From the NCBI RefSeq assembly GCF_017377855.1, contig NZ_JAFREP010000018.1, forward strand, positions 181,922 through 245,921: 64,000 bases of DNA, in the 5' to 3' direction. The DNA comes from Acanthopleuribacter pedis (lineage in GTDB: Bacteria > Acidobacteriota > Holophagae > Acanthopleuribacterales > Acanthopleuribacteraceae). Made by a program: the position numbers and the translations under genes. The notes under the pieces are model-generated. The model ran no database searches. It saw only the letters and a program-made list of their open reading frames with translations, and was not told the DNA's origin. Below are positions 26,801 to 34,822 of this stretch, piece by piece. The first letter of the stretch is position 1. Every line of letters starts with the position of its first letter.

Positions 26801-28300
26801 GGAAACCACGCTCCAGGAGCCGCTTTCTTGGAAGCCGGAGGCCGCGTTCCCAGCCAGGGTCGCCGTGTCGGCACACAAGGTTTGATCGGCACCCGCGGCG
26901 GCAACCGTGGGGTTGTCGAAGAAGGTAATGCTCACCGTATCGGTATCACTACAGCTTCCATTGTTCTCCGTCCATGTCAGAACATAAGTTGTTCCAAGGG
27001 TACCGGAAAAGGCAGAGGTTGGGCTGGTTGGTGTGGTAACCGTACCGCCCGCGCCGCTGGTAATCGACCAGGAGCCGTCGGTGCCGGTTGAGAGGCTCGC
27101 CCCAAGGAAGGTACTGGTACCGCAAACACTTTGGTTACTGCCCGCGTTCGGCACAACGTCCTCACGCAAGTCAACCACGACATCATCCGAGGAAATCGGA
27201 CAAACCCCGTTGCTGATGGTCCAGCGCAAGGTGTAGGAAACACCCCGTGTCCCGGAAAAAGTTGCGGTGGGGCTGTTCGCATCGGAAAACGAACCACCGG
27301 ATCCTGCAACGACCGACCAGGTACCCGTCTCCTCGAAGCCCGCGGCCGCGTTAGCGGCCAAGGTGGCGGAGGCGGCACAAACGTCTTGGTCGGCGCCCGC
27401 GGCAGCCACGGTGGGGTTGTCGTAAAAGGTGATGGTCACCGAATCATTGCCCGAGCAAGAACCGTTGGTTTCGGTCCATTGCAGGGTGTATTCGGTACCG
27501 ACAACGCCGCTGAATTGAGACGTTGCGCTGGTTGGGGTGGAAACGGTGCCACCCGCGCCGGAGGTGATCGACCAAGAACCGGTGCCCGAGGAAGGCGTCG
27601 CGCCCAAGAAGGTGGTGGTGCCACAGACATCTTGGTCGGAACCGGCATTGGCAACAACCGGTTCGAAGAACTCGATGTCCACATCATCGGTTTCAGCGTT
27701 ACAAAGCCCGTTTACGGTTGTCCAGCGCAGGGTGTAAGTTTGACCCGCGGTGCCGTTAAAGGTGTCGGCTTCGTTGTTGGAGGTTACGGTACCCGGCGTG
27801 GCGCCAAAGTAACCGTTGCCGTCACCGGAAACAATCGACCAGGTCCCGGTTCCCAGGGTTACCGCTGTCGCGGCCAAGGTGGTGCTGGTACCGCACACGC
27901 CGTTGGTCATCCCCGTTTGGTCGGCCCCGGCGTTTGCCGTGGTTGGGCTACTAAACAGAACCACCGTATCGTCCGAGCAGGTGGTGGTGTCGGCCTGGGT
28001 AATGGTCCAGCGCAAGGTGTACTCAACGTCGACCTCGGCGGTAAAGCTGGCATTGGGATCGGTGGGATCATTAAATGCCCCCTGACCCGCCGGGCTGACC
28101 ACGGTCCACATGCCGGTGTTACCGGCGCCGGGGTCGTTACCGAAAAGCCCGGTATTGGTGGTGGTACCCGTGGGCAAACACCCGCGGATATCGTCGCCCG
28201 CTTCAGCGGGACATTGCGCGCGAAGCACCGACCCCTGGGCAAGCAGGAAGCCGCAAAACACGCACATAACTATCTTCAACATCAAAGGTTGCAGGGACAT
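20894..28300 (-). CDS. Secreted PKD-like repeat protein with two nested P-domains and a dockerin-like C-terminus
   Basis: 2468 residues from the ATG at 28300 (GGAGGG eight bases upstream), giving a signal peptide (MSLQPLMLKIVMCVFCGFLL, cleavage near LRA/QC). I count about 22 repeats of ~75-110 residues with the plan GADQ.VCG..TLAA...GTGTWSI.SG, then DANSPT.TFTG..G..YTLRWT..NG.C, i.e. a PKD/Ig-like beta-sandwich with conserved Cys. Two stretches (~1023-1170 and ~1657-1795) are proprotein-convertase P-domains (for example HTELSQVDLMLTSPMGT and GMWTLTVTDNETGETGTLNG). Each is inserted into a repeat, which then resumes. The end has two EF-hand-like loops (DLNGDLCNDERD and DANGDGIINVLDF), as in type I dockerins. 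No protease or other enzyme domain is seen. It stands alone with its own terminator and is probably a cell-surface or matrix protein. No cohesin partner is in the window. Confidence 0.85.
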   Translation of the reverse strand: MSLQPLMLKIVMCVFCGFLLAQGSVLRAQCPAEAGDDIRGCLPTGTTTNTGLFGNDPGAGNTGMWTVVSPAGQGAFNDPTDPNASFTAEVDVEYTLRWTITQADTTTCSDDTVVLFSSPTTANAGADQTGMTNGVCGTSTTLAATAVTLGTGTWSIVSGDGNGYFGATPGTVTSNNEADTFNGTAGQTYTLRWTTVNGLCNAETDDVDIEFFEPVVANAGSDQDVCGTTTFLGATPSSGTGSWSITSGAGGTVSTPTSATSQFSGVVGTEYTLQWTETNGSCSGNDSVTITFYDNPTVAAAGADQDVCAASATLAANAAAGFEETGTWSVVAGSGGSFSDANSPTATFSGTRGVSYTLRWTISNGVCPISSDDVVVDLREDVVPNAGSNQSVCGTSTFLGASLSTGTDGSWSITSGAGGTVTTPTSPTSAFSGTLGTTYVLTWTENNGSCSDTDTVSITFFDNPTVAAAGADQTLCADTATLAGNAASGFQESGSWSVVSGVGGSFADATSPTTTFTGTKGVTYTLRWTITNGVCPISSDDVVIELLEDLAPAAGADQNVCGTSTTLGASLSTGSGGTWSIVSGAGGTITTPSSPTSNFTGTVDTTYVLQWEETNGTCQDTDTVSITFYDSPVAAAGADQDICGSSATLAANAASGLDVTGSWSIVSGDGNGYFGSTPGTTSSTNEADTFNGTQGASYTLRWTLTNGVCPLSSDDVVVTFNSEPTVAEAGSQKVFCPPEGGALIIAMTANAPGAGETGLWSVTSSSPGGAAFSFNDATSPTTSFSGDLNTTYQLRWTITPDSGPCPPSTDDVQVFFGAPPPTATATDQTVCSDTATLDGSDPDGRTAVWTITSGDGNGYFGGVPGTLTTNNPTDTFTGTRGTSYGLRYTVESGSLCADSFANVTISLVDDPTPANAGPDQTGVNAVCGVNATLGATAASVGTGTWTITGAADGMGVLADANDPTTTFTGTPGQTYTLTWTTANAPCTDSTDTVDIEFVDTVVAQAGADQAVCADPTRMDQSGGTTALNDNATTTDVITVTDPGAGTYPNGATILGVDVFVQITHTELSQVDLMLTSPMGTMVQIFDGSTKCNVSGNAANLGFRDGATGDMCRGMTGTVAYLPQFIAPQAALSALNGEAVTGMWTLTVTDNETGETGTLNGWSLGFRTQNNATTTLAATTPALGTGQWTITSGDGRGYFGVTPGTTTSNNPTDTFTGTSGQNYTLQWEVTGSDPCPLTSDSVDISFQPDNDAVGSDEPIFGGMANGVELCEGSGTMIQLNATVEPANATLGTWTITSGDGNGYFDGTPGTLTSNLPNATFHGTNGTDYGLTWSVTNQCDTSSSMITARFSPTPSTADAGVDANACPPGGLTATVPLSGTAPTVGIGVWSIQSADPAANLGGETFSDPSSPTSTFTGNVGTTYELRWEVFTGTTCVSSDVTEVIIKELPIANAGADQLLCVASTILGGNDPADPNVTGTWRVITGDGNASFGDVNAFNSTFTGTRGFTYLLEWALREDVCSTSDQVEILLVEDPIATATSQQSCTTSVTLDGGHNGVAGSLPSRGAGTWTIVSTDPINNTNGRFGSTNSTTSTQGDDTFTGDAGVSYTLQWLLTNSPCREDSTQITIDFLEAPDTPNGGSDQTVCAGGAKMTATLGPDAIPDDGTSTFSNSITVDRFGTVSDLNVMLNFEHANADDLRATLTHVESGRTLVLIDLLSCGAASAGMRIYDDEATAAVSCATGYQRPFGNVTRGGSNGLDVFDGVSLAGEWRLDILDDTVGNTGQITSWGLNFNQGTVNLAGLPDPLSDPSYNGNWVFATNGNTDEFGFFTSVPGTTETTPANSGFTTTFTGSAGETYTLAFQTANAICVLPDEVSITFEAAPTLATAGDDEEICGASYTLAGNTPAVGTGTWTIVSATPIDADLGANPGGESFAPDANTPTATFTGNRGYVYVLRWTVLNGSCGTGNQDDVSITLNMDPATAAAGDDRTICDTLSTNLAGNTPGAGMGDGTWTFTGPGNAVFTTTDAGTYPNGANDPGALVTVDALGTYVFTWTIASGNCTPSADTVSLTFGNTPTAANAGPDQSGATGACDGSAQLAANAAGAGESGRWTYTGPDMNGVFSDDTSPTSTFTGTIGATYTLTWTISNGICPDTSDTLDVEFRPLLTANAGDDQLVCDQDPATLTATLSNGTGGTWSITSGDGNGVIATPNATTTTFTGTTGVSYVLQWEETDGVNCTAIDTVNVQFFSTPTAEAGADFSACLIDTITLGATAPGVGTGTWTVESGPNGAATSFSDANSPTSTFTTDLIGEYVLQWEVASGSCVLADTVTLTIQDVDVLVPVSIAQGLNFVVLDANPTCFSNDVTIQWRDVTNASDFPAGNPVTLDPAPQATTVYSVTVDENANSNTATAQVTVLVGESTSFLDLNGDLCNDERDVAFLAPDWLMLTEEDANGDGIINVLDFLYIRVEDCVD

Positions 28301-28840
28301 ATCATCTACCCTCCGTTTCCGTATAGGATGAGACCCATGATTCACATTCACCGCCTGACGCGAAAAAACGCGACGACGACGAAAACTCTAACGAACGAAA
28401 TCGTGGATCGGAAATTCGCTAGCTTTCCTTGAATTCCGCTAATCCACGAGTTCCAGACTGTGACTTTTTGACTGATTAGAACTAGCATGCACCCTAAGCA
28501 CCTCGAATTGCAAGAATTTTTTTCAAGTGTCACGGATCACAGACAGCCACATTTAAACTTTTCCTTTTAAAAAACTTTGCCATCCATTGCGACCTTCAAA
28601 TCGGCCCGTGGATTTCCTCGTATCCGGCCGCGACGGGGCTTGCGAACAAAGCGAAAAAAACGCGAAACAACGACCTTCCAAGCTCACGGTGACACCCATC
28701 CTCGCGCCTCATGAGGCCGAGGTCTCAGCGGGTAAACGCCCCGCCGGCGCTTCAGCTCATGCCTCGCGGTTCCCCCGCCAACAGCGCTCAGGGCCGCCTG
28801 TCGTTGTGTTGGGAGAGCTAAGACCTGGGAACAAACAACT

Positions 28841-28868
28841 TTGAAAATACCCCTCGGACGGCTAAGAT
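28841..28868 (+). promoter_or_regulatory. Candidate promoter upstream of the cyclase/kinase genes
   Basis: TTGAAA (28841-28846), 16 bases, TAAGAT (28863-28868): five of six and four of six consensus matches. It lies about 460 bases before the first gene, so it would give a long leader or a separate transcript. Confidence 0.3.
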
Positions 28869-28967
28869 AAAATCAACCCTTAACCTAAGAAACACGAAAA
28901 CGCGCACTGATTTTAGCTAAACCTCTGGGCTGCAACGGCCTGTAAAAATGCTCATCGCACCCAACGG

Positions 28968-28989
28968 CCGCGGTCAGGAGCGACCGCGG
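28968..28989. repeat. GC-rich inverted repeat
   Basis: CCGCGGTC (28968-28975), loop AGGAGC, GACCGCGG (28982-28989): a perfect 8-bp stem in the leader region of the cyclase/kinase genes. There is no T tract, so not an intrinsic terminator. Its role is unknown. Confidence 0.4.
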
Positions 28990-29328
28990 TCCGCTGTTTC
29001 CATGCCATTTCGCCTCAGATCTTTAGCCAAAATCCCTCGCTCTTATCCCACCTCTTAGGTTTGTGTAAGATACGTGCAGGTCAAGAATTGTTCGGGATCA
29101 GCACCCACAGGCGCGGGATCGGTTATAATGACGCCGAGACCGTCCATGGGTCGTTCCAGGCAAGCATCTGGATTTTCCAAGTCTGCCGGGGCAAGGGTTT
29201 TGGGCCTGCTCGCAACCCGTTCCGCCCACCACCCGTTTATCCCTGTCGTGTTTTGTTAATGGGTCCGAAAGGTCCCACCTCATCTCCCTGCTTGCGCGTT
29301 GTTACGCCGACGAAAGAGTGCCGCCCCC

Positions 29329-31098
29329 ATGAAAGTCACCCAATCCGACCCTAGCCCCACCAAGCCGAGCCAAGAAAACCCGCCCGCCATGAAATTTTTG
29401 GTGTTTACCGACCTTGCCGGCAGTACCCACATGGTGGAACGCCTCGGCGACGCGGCGGCCGCGGAAATTTTTGCGCACCATGATCGCATCGCCCGCAATT
29501 TAATCGAGCGCTGGCACGGCCGCGAGATTGACCGCACCGACGGTTTTTTTCTCATATTTGATCGCGCCGTCACCGCGGTCGGTTTTGCACTCGCCTATCA
29601 CCAGGCGCTGCACGACCTAGCCGCCTCACGCAAAGTCGAAATCAGTTCACGGGTGGGTATTTATTTAGAAGAAGTACGCATTGTCCAGAACACGCCCGAA
29701 AAAATCGCGCGCGGCATGAAGCCGGTAGAGGTGTTGGGCCGGCCGGTTCGCCTGGCGGAACGTTTGATGGACATGGGCGACGCCGGTCAAACCCTCTTAA
29801 CCCGCGCGGTTTTGGATTTGGCGGTCAGCGCCGCCAAGGAAACCCCGTTTACCGACCGACCCTTCAAGTGGGTGAGCCACGGCGAGTACACGCTTTCCAA
29901 GCTCGGCCCCACGCTGGAAGTTTGCGACATCGGCGATCCCGACCTGGCCCCCTTCTCCACCCCGGAATCCCCCATCCTGGGCGAATCCTTAGTCGGCGTT
30001 TCCATTCCGGGCGAACAACTGTGGATCCCCCGCAAAAACGAGGAGATTCCCGGCCACAGCCATTGGGTCCTGCGCAAAAAACTGCGCCGTATCGGCGATC
30101 AAAGCGATTGGATTGGTGAACACGTCAAAACCGGTGATCGCCGCGTTTTCAAAATTACCAACGAACCGGAACAACTCAAGATGCTCAAACGCGAGGTGGC
30201 GGTATTCCGCCTGCTCCGCGAAGAACTGGGCGACCGCGCCGACATTACCCCCATCCACGACTGGAACTTCGAGTATCCCCCCTACTTCTTAGAAATGGGC
30301 TGTACCGAACAAGGGTTCCTGGACGATTGGGCCGAAACCCAAGGTGGTCTCGACCAACTCTCGCTGGACGTGCGCCTCGACCTCATCATCCAAATCGCAA
30401 AAACCCTGGACGCGGCCCATTCCGTCGGCGTATTACACAAATGCCTCAGCCCCAAAAGCGTGCAGGTTCAAGTTGACCAAAACGGGAAAGTATACCCGCG
30501 CTTGTGCAACTTCGGATACGGCGCCATCGCACGACCGGAACGCCTCAAAGACATCGGTATTTCCACCGCTCAAATGAAAATACCCACCTTGTTTAACGCC
30601 CAACTCGGGGTTTCCGAACTGGCCCTCTACCTCGCCCCCGAGGTGCAAAAAGGCCAATCCGCGACGCTGCAATCCGACGTTTACTCGCTGGGCGTGCTCC
30701 TCTACCAAATGGTGATCGGTAGTTTTGAGGGATCCACCACCGGTTATTGGCAGGAACGCATGTCCGACAAAGTCATGCGCGACCTCATTTCCGATTTGGT
30801 CGACAGTGATCCCAACAAACGCCTGATGCGGCCCCTTTGGGTGGTGGAACAGCTACAGAGCATGGATGAAAAACGCGCCGAACTCGCGGAACAAACCGAG
30901 GCCGCGGAACGGCGGCGCGCCCAACACGAGGAAGACCTCAAAGCGGCGCTCAGCCAAGCGCAGAGCTACCGCAAAGCGGTGCTGGTATTAGCCCTGCTCC
31001 TGCTAACCTCGCTGGGTATCCTAGGCGTCAGCGCCTTTGCCCACGGTCAAGAGCCGCCCGACCCAGCCCGGGTCAGCGAAACCACCACCGATCCGTAG
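29329..31098 (+). CDS. Class III cyclase-homology domain fused to a pseudokinase, membrane-anchored
   Basis: 589 residues from the ATG at 29329; a TTG at 29299 and an ATG at 29389 are alternatives. Residues ~20-180 are a class III adenylate/guanylate cyclase homology domain. The first metal Asp is in FTDLAGST and the second in DRTDGFFLIF. The usual Asn of the transition-state pair (VN.A.RL) is replaced (GRPVRLAERL), so cyclase activity is doubtful. Residues ~240-530 align with Ser/Thr kinases, with the Lys (VFKI) and helix-C Glu (KREVAVF) kept. The catalytic loop is HKCLSPKS instead of HRDLKPEN, and DFG is NFG, so it should be catalytically dead. A charged helix (~510-550) precedes one transmembrane segment near the C-terminus (AVLVLALLLLTSLGILG). 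The next gene starts eight bases after the stop and has the same architecture with an intact kinase. Confidence 0.85.
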   Translation: MKVTQSDPSPTKPSQENPPAMKFLVFTDLAGSTHMVERLGDAAAAEIFAHHDRIARNLIERWHGREIDRTDGFFLIFDRAVTAVGFALAYHQALHDLAASRKVEISSRVGIYLEEVRIVQNTPEKIARGMKPVEVLGRPVRLAERLMDMGDAGQTLLTRAVLDLAVSAAKETPFTDRPFKWVSHGEYTLSKLGPTLEVCDIGDPDLAPFSTPESPILGESLVGVSIPGEQLWIPRKNEEIPGHSHWVLRKKLRRIGDQSDWIGEHVKTGDRRVFKITNEPEQLKMLKREVAVFRLLREELGDRADITPIHDWNFEYPPYFLEMGCTEQGFLDDWAETQGGLDQLSLDVRLDLIIQIAKTLDAAHSVGVLHKCLSPKSVQVQVDQNGKVYPRLCNFGYGAIARPERLKDIGISTAQMKIPTLFNAQLGVSELALYLAPEVQKGQSATLQSDVYSLGVLLYQMVIGSFEGSTTGYWQERMSDKVMRDLISDLVDSDPNKRLMRPLWVVEQLQSMDEKRAELAEQTEAAERRRAQHEEDLKAALSQAQSYRKAVLVLALLLLTSLGILGVSAFAHGQEPPDPARVSETTTDP

Positions 31099-31105
31099 GG
31101 GTTTT

Positions 31106-33328
31106 ATGGATACGGATGAACACGTCCTCACGGTCGAACTCAAAACCCTGGCCATCGTCGACCTCGCCAACCGCGAAAACTTGGTCGATTTGCTGGGCCG
31201 TTCCGGTAGCGAAGAACGCGAATCGGTGCATGACGCCATTGTGCGCCAATGCCTCCACCAATTCCAAGGTCGCGAAATCGACCACACCGCCGGTTTCCTC
31301 CTGCTTTTTAACCGGCCCATCGACGCTCTCTATTTCGCGCTCGCCTACCATGCGGAGCTGACCAAACTCGACGCGCGCTTCGCGGGCGGGGGGCACCATA
31401 CCCAAACCGTCCCCATCGGCCGCGTCGGCATCCACCTGGGTGAAGTCTACTTGGTAGAAAACAACCCGGACGACGTCGCGCGCGGCGCCAAACCCCTTGA
31501 AGTCGAAGGTTTGGCCAAACCGATGGCGGCGCGCTTGATGAGCCTCGCCCTGGGACGGCAAACCTTATTGACCCGCGGCGCCTACGATCTGGCACGCCGT
31601 GCCATGACCCACCAAACCAAACACCCGCAACCGATTGAATGGTGCCACCACGGCGCCTATCAATTCAAAGGGGTTAGCGAACCGGTCGACGTGTTTGAAG
31701 CCGGCGTCGAAGGCGTGGCGCCCCTGACCCCGCCGCCCTCCTCCAAAAAAGTTCGTCGCCTCACCCAAGAAGAAGACCTGGCGGGCTGGCGACCCGGCGC
31801 GGGCCGCGATATTCCCCACCGCGCCAATTGGCGGCTGAGTAAAAACCTGGCCAAGAAAAACTACGGCGAAGTCTGGCTCGCCAACCACAAAAAAACCGGC
31901 GATCCACGGGTCTTCAAATTCTGTACCGATCCTGCCCACCTGACCCGTCTGCAACGCGAGGTAACCATGTTCCGCCTGATGCGCGAAACCCTGGGCACCC
32001 GCCGCGACATCAACCGCATCCTGGATTGGAATTTTGAGGACGCCCCCTATTTTGTAGAAACCGAATACACCAAAGGCGGCAACCTGGTGGATTGGGCCGA
32101 AAAACAAGGCGGCCTGAACCAAATTCCGCTCACCAAACGCCTGGAAGTGGTGGCACAAATTGCCGACGCCTTGGCGGCAGCCCATTCCGTGGGTGTCCTT
32201 CACAAAGATCTCAAACCAAAAAACATTTTGATGACCACCGATCTCAACGGTGAACCCTGCCCGCAGCTCAACGATTTCGGTATTTCGCAATTCACCACCA
32301 AGGAATTGCTCCAAAGTGTAAATTTCACGGTGATGGGTTTCGGGGATCAGGTATTCGACGGCAACAGCAAGGAACGCGGCATTTCCATGTACCAAGCCCC
32401 GGAGCTCTTGCAAAGTCAGCCCCCCAGTGTTCAAGCCGACATTTTCGCGCTCGGCGTCCTCCTCTACCAGATGGTGGTCGGCGACTTCAAACGGCCTTTG
32501 GCCCCCGGCTGGGAACGCTCTATCGAGGACGGCCTGCTCTGTGACGATATCGCTGAAATGACCGACGTGTCGCCCGGCCAACGCATGGGCAGCGCGGCCG
32601 AGGCGGCCACCCGCGTGCGTTATCTGGAAGATCGCCGCCGCGCACAACACGCGGAACGCGAGGAAAAAGAAGCCCTTGCCCACAAAGAAGCGGTCATCGA
32701 AAAACTCAACAAAAGACGCAAACGTGTCATTTTCACCTTGGGCGCCCTGGTCGCGGTCGCCGGCTTCTTTTTCTTTCAAGCGCAACGCCACCGCATGCAG
32801 GCCAACCAGCTGCTGCACAACGCGGTCATCGAACGCCACGCTTCCGAGTTATGGCTTGACGCTTTTGAAACCAACAGTTTGCCCGATGAACCAGAAACCG
32901 TTCGCGTGCTTTTGGATCGCGCAACCCGGCTCCTTCGCAACCGCCGCCTCAACAACCCCACCAAGGCCGCGGTCGGTAGCCAACTCGGCTTGGCTTATTT
33001 GCGCCAAGGTCACTTGGTGGAAGCCGAGCAGTTAATTCAAGAGTCCTTTGAATGGGAACAGAAAAATTACCGGCCCAAAGACCCTCGTCGCTCCCGCTCG
33101 CTCACGGCGCGGGCACTGCTTCAATTGGAACGGGGCGACCACGCGGCCTGTGAGCAAGACCTACGCAAAGCGTGGGAACTGGCGTCTGAATCGGGCAAAA
33201 CCGGGGTTCCCTACCGGAAAAATGTCCTCTATGCCTTGCTATACCTTTATGAAAAACAAGGAAACCAAGAGCAAATCCTCGTCATCCGCAAACGGATCAA
33301 TGTAGAGGAATCCGGCCCCGGAACCTAA
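31106..33328 (+). CDS. Cyclase-homology domain fused to an active-looking Ser/Thr kinase with TM and TPR-like tail
   Basis: 740 residues from the ATG at 31106 (GTAGGGG upstream). The frame also opens at 31037, inside the previous gene. Paralogue of the preceding gene. The N-terminal cyclase-homology domain is degenerate: the first Asp survives (IVDLANRENL), while the second-metal position is TAG instead of TDG and the Asn position is Pro (KPMAARL). The kinase domain (~230-510) keeps Lys (VFKF), Glu (QREVTMF), HKDLKPKN near residue 366, DFG and an APE equivalent (YQAPELL). The Gly-rich loop is poor (only GEVW). After a basic/coiled segment comes a transmembrane helix (RVIFTLGALVAVAGFFFF, ~540-557). 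The remaining ~180 residues are TPR-like (LGLAYLRQGHLVEAEQLI), presumably on the far side of the membrane. Together with the pseudokinase gene it suggests a sensor pair; the signal and targets are unknown. Confidence 0.85.
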   Translation: MDTDEHVLTVELKTLAIVDLANRENLVDLLGRSGSEERESVHDAIVRQCLHQFQGREIDHTAGFLLLFNRPIDALYFALAYHAELTKLDARFAGGGHHTQTVPIGRVGIHLGEVYLVENNPDDVARGAKPLEVEGLAKPMAARLMSLALGRQTLLTRGAYDLARRAMTHQTKHPQPIEWCHHGAYQFKGVSEPVDVFEAGVEGVAPLTPPPSSKKVRRLTQEEDLAGWRPGAGRDIPHRANWRLSKNLAKKNYGEVWLANHKKTGDPRVFKFCTDPAHLTRLQREVTMFRLMRETLGTRRDINRILDWNFEDAPYFVETEYTKGGNLVDWAEKQGGLNQIPLTKRLEVVAQIADALAAAHSVGVLHKDLKPKNILMTTDLNGEPCPQLNDFGISQFTTKELLQSVNFTVMGFGDQVFDGNSKERGISMYQAPELLQSQPPSVQADIFALGVLLYQMVVGDFKRPLAPGWERSIEDGLLCDDIAEMTDVSPGQRMGSAAEAATRVRYLEDRRRAQHAEREEKEALAHKEAVIEKLNKRRKRVIFTLGALVAVAGFFFFQAQRHRMQANQLLHNAVIERHASELWLDAFETNSLPDEPETVRVLLDRATRLLRNRRLNNPTKAAVGSQLGLAYLRQGHLVEAEQLIQESFEWEQKNYRPKDPRRSRSLTARALLQLERGDHAACEQDLRKAWELASESGKTGVPYRKNVLYALLYLYEKQGNQEQILVIRKRINVEESGPGT

Positions 33329-33342
33329 ATCAGGCGGCAACC

Positions 33343-33924
33343 ATGCTTGAATTCGGCCTGTTCGCCCTGCTGCTCCTGCTCGGCGGTTCTCTCATTTGGC
33401 ACACCTTTCGAACCGGTATTTCCCCCGTGCCGACACCGCCCAAGGTCGCGCGAACCTTCGCCCGCGGCCTGGACGAGGTCATCGTCAACGCGGAAACACC
33501 TCCGCGCCACGCCTGTGAATTGGGCTGTGGCTGGGGTAGCCTGCTCATCCCCAGCGCCAAACGCATTCCCCATCTGCACTGGCGTGCCTGGGAACGCTCG
33601 CCCCTACCCTATGCGATCACCCGCCTGCGCCTGATGCTACAGCTCGGCGGAAAACAGCGAGCCCGCATCCAATGTTTTCGCCGCGATTTCCTCAAGGCCG
33701 ATTTGCGCGATGCGGATGTAATTTTGTGTTACCTCTTTCCAGGCGCAATGACCGCCTTGGCCGACAAGTTCCTCCGCGAAGGCCTACCCAACGGCTGGTT
33801 AATCAGCCACACCTTTCGGTTACCGGGCCACGAACCGTGGCGCACCTATCAAGCCGACGATCTGTACCGTACCCCGGTTTATATTTACCGCCTAGGCGAA
33901 CCCGGTCCAAAGCAAAGCATTTGA
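33343..33924 (+). CDS. Membrane-anchored SAM-dependent methyltransferase
   Basis: 193 residues, 14 bases after the kinase gene, ribosome site AGGCGG. An N-terminal hydrophobic helix (MLEFGLFALLLLLGGSLIW) is followed by a class I methyltransferase fold: motif I ELGCGWG at residues 59-65, an acidic end of strand 2 (HWRAWERSP), and a motif IV-like segment DADVILCYLFPG. It is at the small end for the class, and the substrate is not evident. The tight spacing suggests it belongs to the same operon as the two cyclase/kinase genes, so it may act on a membrane or envelope substrate. I have no basis to name one. Confidence 0.8.
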   Translation: MLEFGLFALLLLLGGSLIWHTFRTGISPVPTPPKVARTFARGLDEVIVNAETPPRHACELGCGWGSLLIPSAKRIPHLHWRAWERSPLPYAITRLRLMLQLGGKQRARIQCFRRDFLKADLRDADVILCYLFPGAMTALADKFLREGLPNGWLISHTFRLPGHEPWRTYQADDLYRTPVYIYRLGEPGPKQSI

Positions 33925-34277
33925 TTTCAACCACCTGCGATTTTTTTCGACTTTTTTTCGTTTTTTTTCCGTTTTCGCCGGCGGTTTCCCGCCCAAATCG
34001 CGCTTTATATTAATGATGGGTTATGGTCCTGAGCCGGACTGCTAAAGCAGTGCGATCCAATCAGGAACGCACGTCGGTTCTCATCCCAGCCCGCCGCGGC
34101 GGGCGCGCTCCCACGCGGGACCGGCAATCGTTCACATCCACTCATGGTTTTCGGCTCAGGCCCCACACCTAATCAACCCTATAAAAACCTTTTCAATAAC
34201 CCACAAACCCTTTTTATCTTGTGCTTTGTGGAATCTATAAAAGCGGCGAAACGCGCTGTTTACCCGAGGAATTTCCT
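33925..34277. other. Intergenic region with T-runs and a GC palindrome
   Basis: 353 bases without a gene. It starts with three long T runs (33941-33968) just after the methyltransferase stop but with no clear stem in front. It also contains a perfect 16-bp palindrome at 34089-34104 and an AT-rich stretch before the lipoprotein gene that probably holds its promoter. Confidence 0.5.
34089..34104. repeat. Perfect 16-bp GC palindrome
   Basis: GCCCGCCGCGGCGGGC, uninterrupted. It could be a protein-binding site or hairpin. No flanking T tract; role unknown. Confidence 0.45.
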
Positions 34278-34793
34278 ATGTTTGTCCTGCTCACGATGTT
34301 GTGGCTGGGTTGCCCCGAGCCACCGGTTCCCACGTTAAACAACCCTTGTGAAAAACATTGTCTCCCCGAGCAAAGCACCGGCTGCTCGGTTCGCAACAAC
34401 GCCTGTCACCGTTCTTTGGCAATCGGCCTGGATTGGTACACATCGGTTCTCGAGAAGTCCGCCGACCCGGGCGACACGGATTGCCGTCGCAAAACCATGC
34501 AACAAACCCTGGATGCATTTCGCACCTCGCTGGACCTCCACTTGAGCTGCGGGCGCTGCAGCGAGGCCGAGGCACATCCGCCCTACAGCGCGGTACAGAT
34601 TGCACAACGCTTGCTGGACCAATGCAGTAACCAATTCCGCTGGGGCCATTTGGACGAAAAACGGGTCGCAACCCGCCTGATCCAGGTTTCGCGTTTGCTG
34701 CGTCAGGATCGCCGGCCAGGCATGGCCCGTTTGGCCGACCAACTGGAACATTTCGTTACCGGGATGAACCCAACACCAACCGATAACGGCTAA
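34278..34793 (+). CDS. Cysteine-rich putative lipoprotein
   Basis: 171 residues from the ATG at 34278, preceded by GAGG eight bases upstream. The very short hydrophobic start MFVLLTMLWLGC ends in a lipobox-like LWLGC, so Cys12 would be the lipidated residue. This signal lacks the usual basic residues, which lowers certainty. The mature part has eight more cysteines, clustered as CEKHC, a C...C pair, CGRC and two singles. That suggests disulphides or a metal site in the envelope. The rest is helical and basic (RLIQVSRLLRQDRRPG). I recognise no family. It is followed by a strong terminator and looks monocistronic. Confidence 0.6.
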   Translation: MFVLLTMLWLGCPEPPVPTLNNPCEKHCLPEQSTGCSVRNNACHRSLAIGLDWYTSVLEKSADPGDTDCRRKTMQQTLDAFRTSLDLHLSCGRCSEAEAHPPYSAVQIAQRLLDQCSNQFRWGHLDEKRVATRLIQVSRLLRQDRRPGMARLADQLEHFVTGMNPTPTDNG

Positions 34794-34822
34794 ATTACCC
34801 GCATCCAAGCAACAACACCCAA

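Larger units (their letters stand above)
28301..29328. other. Gene-poor 1-kb intergenic region
   Basis: No convincing coding sequence on either strand. It separates two divergent transcription units, so it should hold promoters for both. Visible items are a promoter-like pair at 28841-28868 (+), a perfect 12-bp palindrome GCCTCATGAGGC at 28706-28717, and a GC inverted repeat at 28968-28989. A small RNA cannot be excluded. Confidence 0.5.

Noticed and set aside
20894..28300. Short repeated DNA words at regular intervals, CRISPR-like at first sight
   Set aside because: They are the coding repeats of one protein, with imperfect ~230-330-base periods, not 25-40-base repeats with unique spacers.
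33941..33968. T runs after the methyltransferase gene as an intrinsic terminator
   Set aside because: No GC stem directly precedes the runs.
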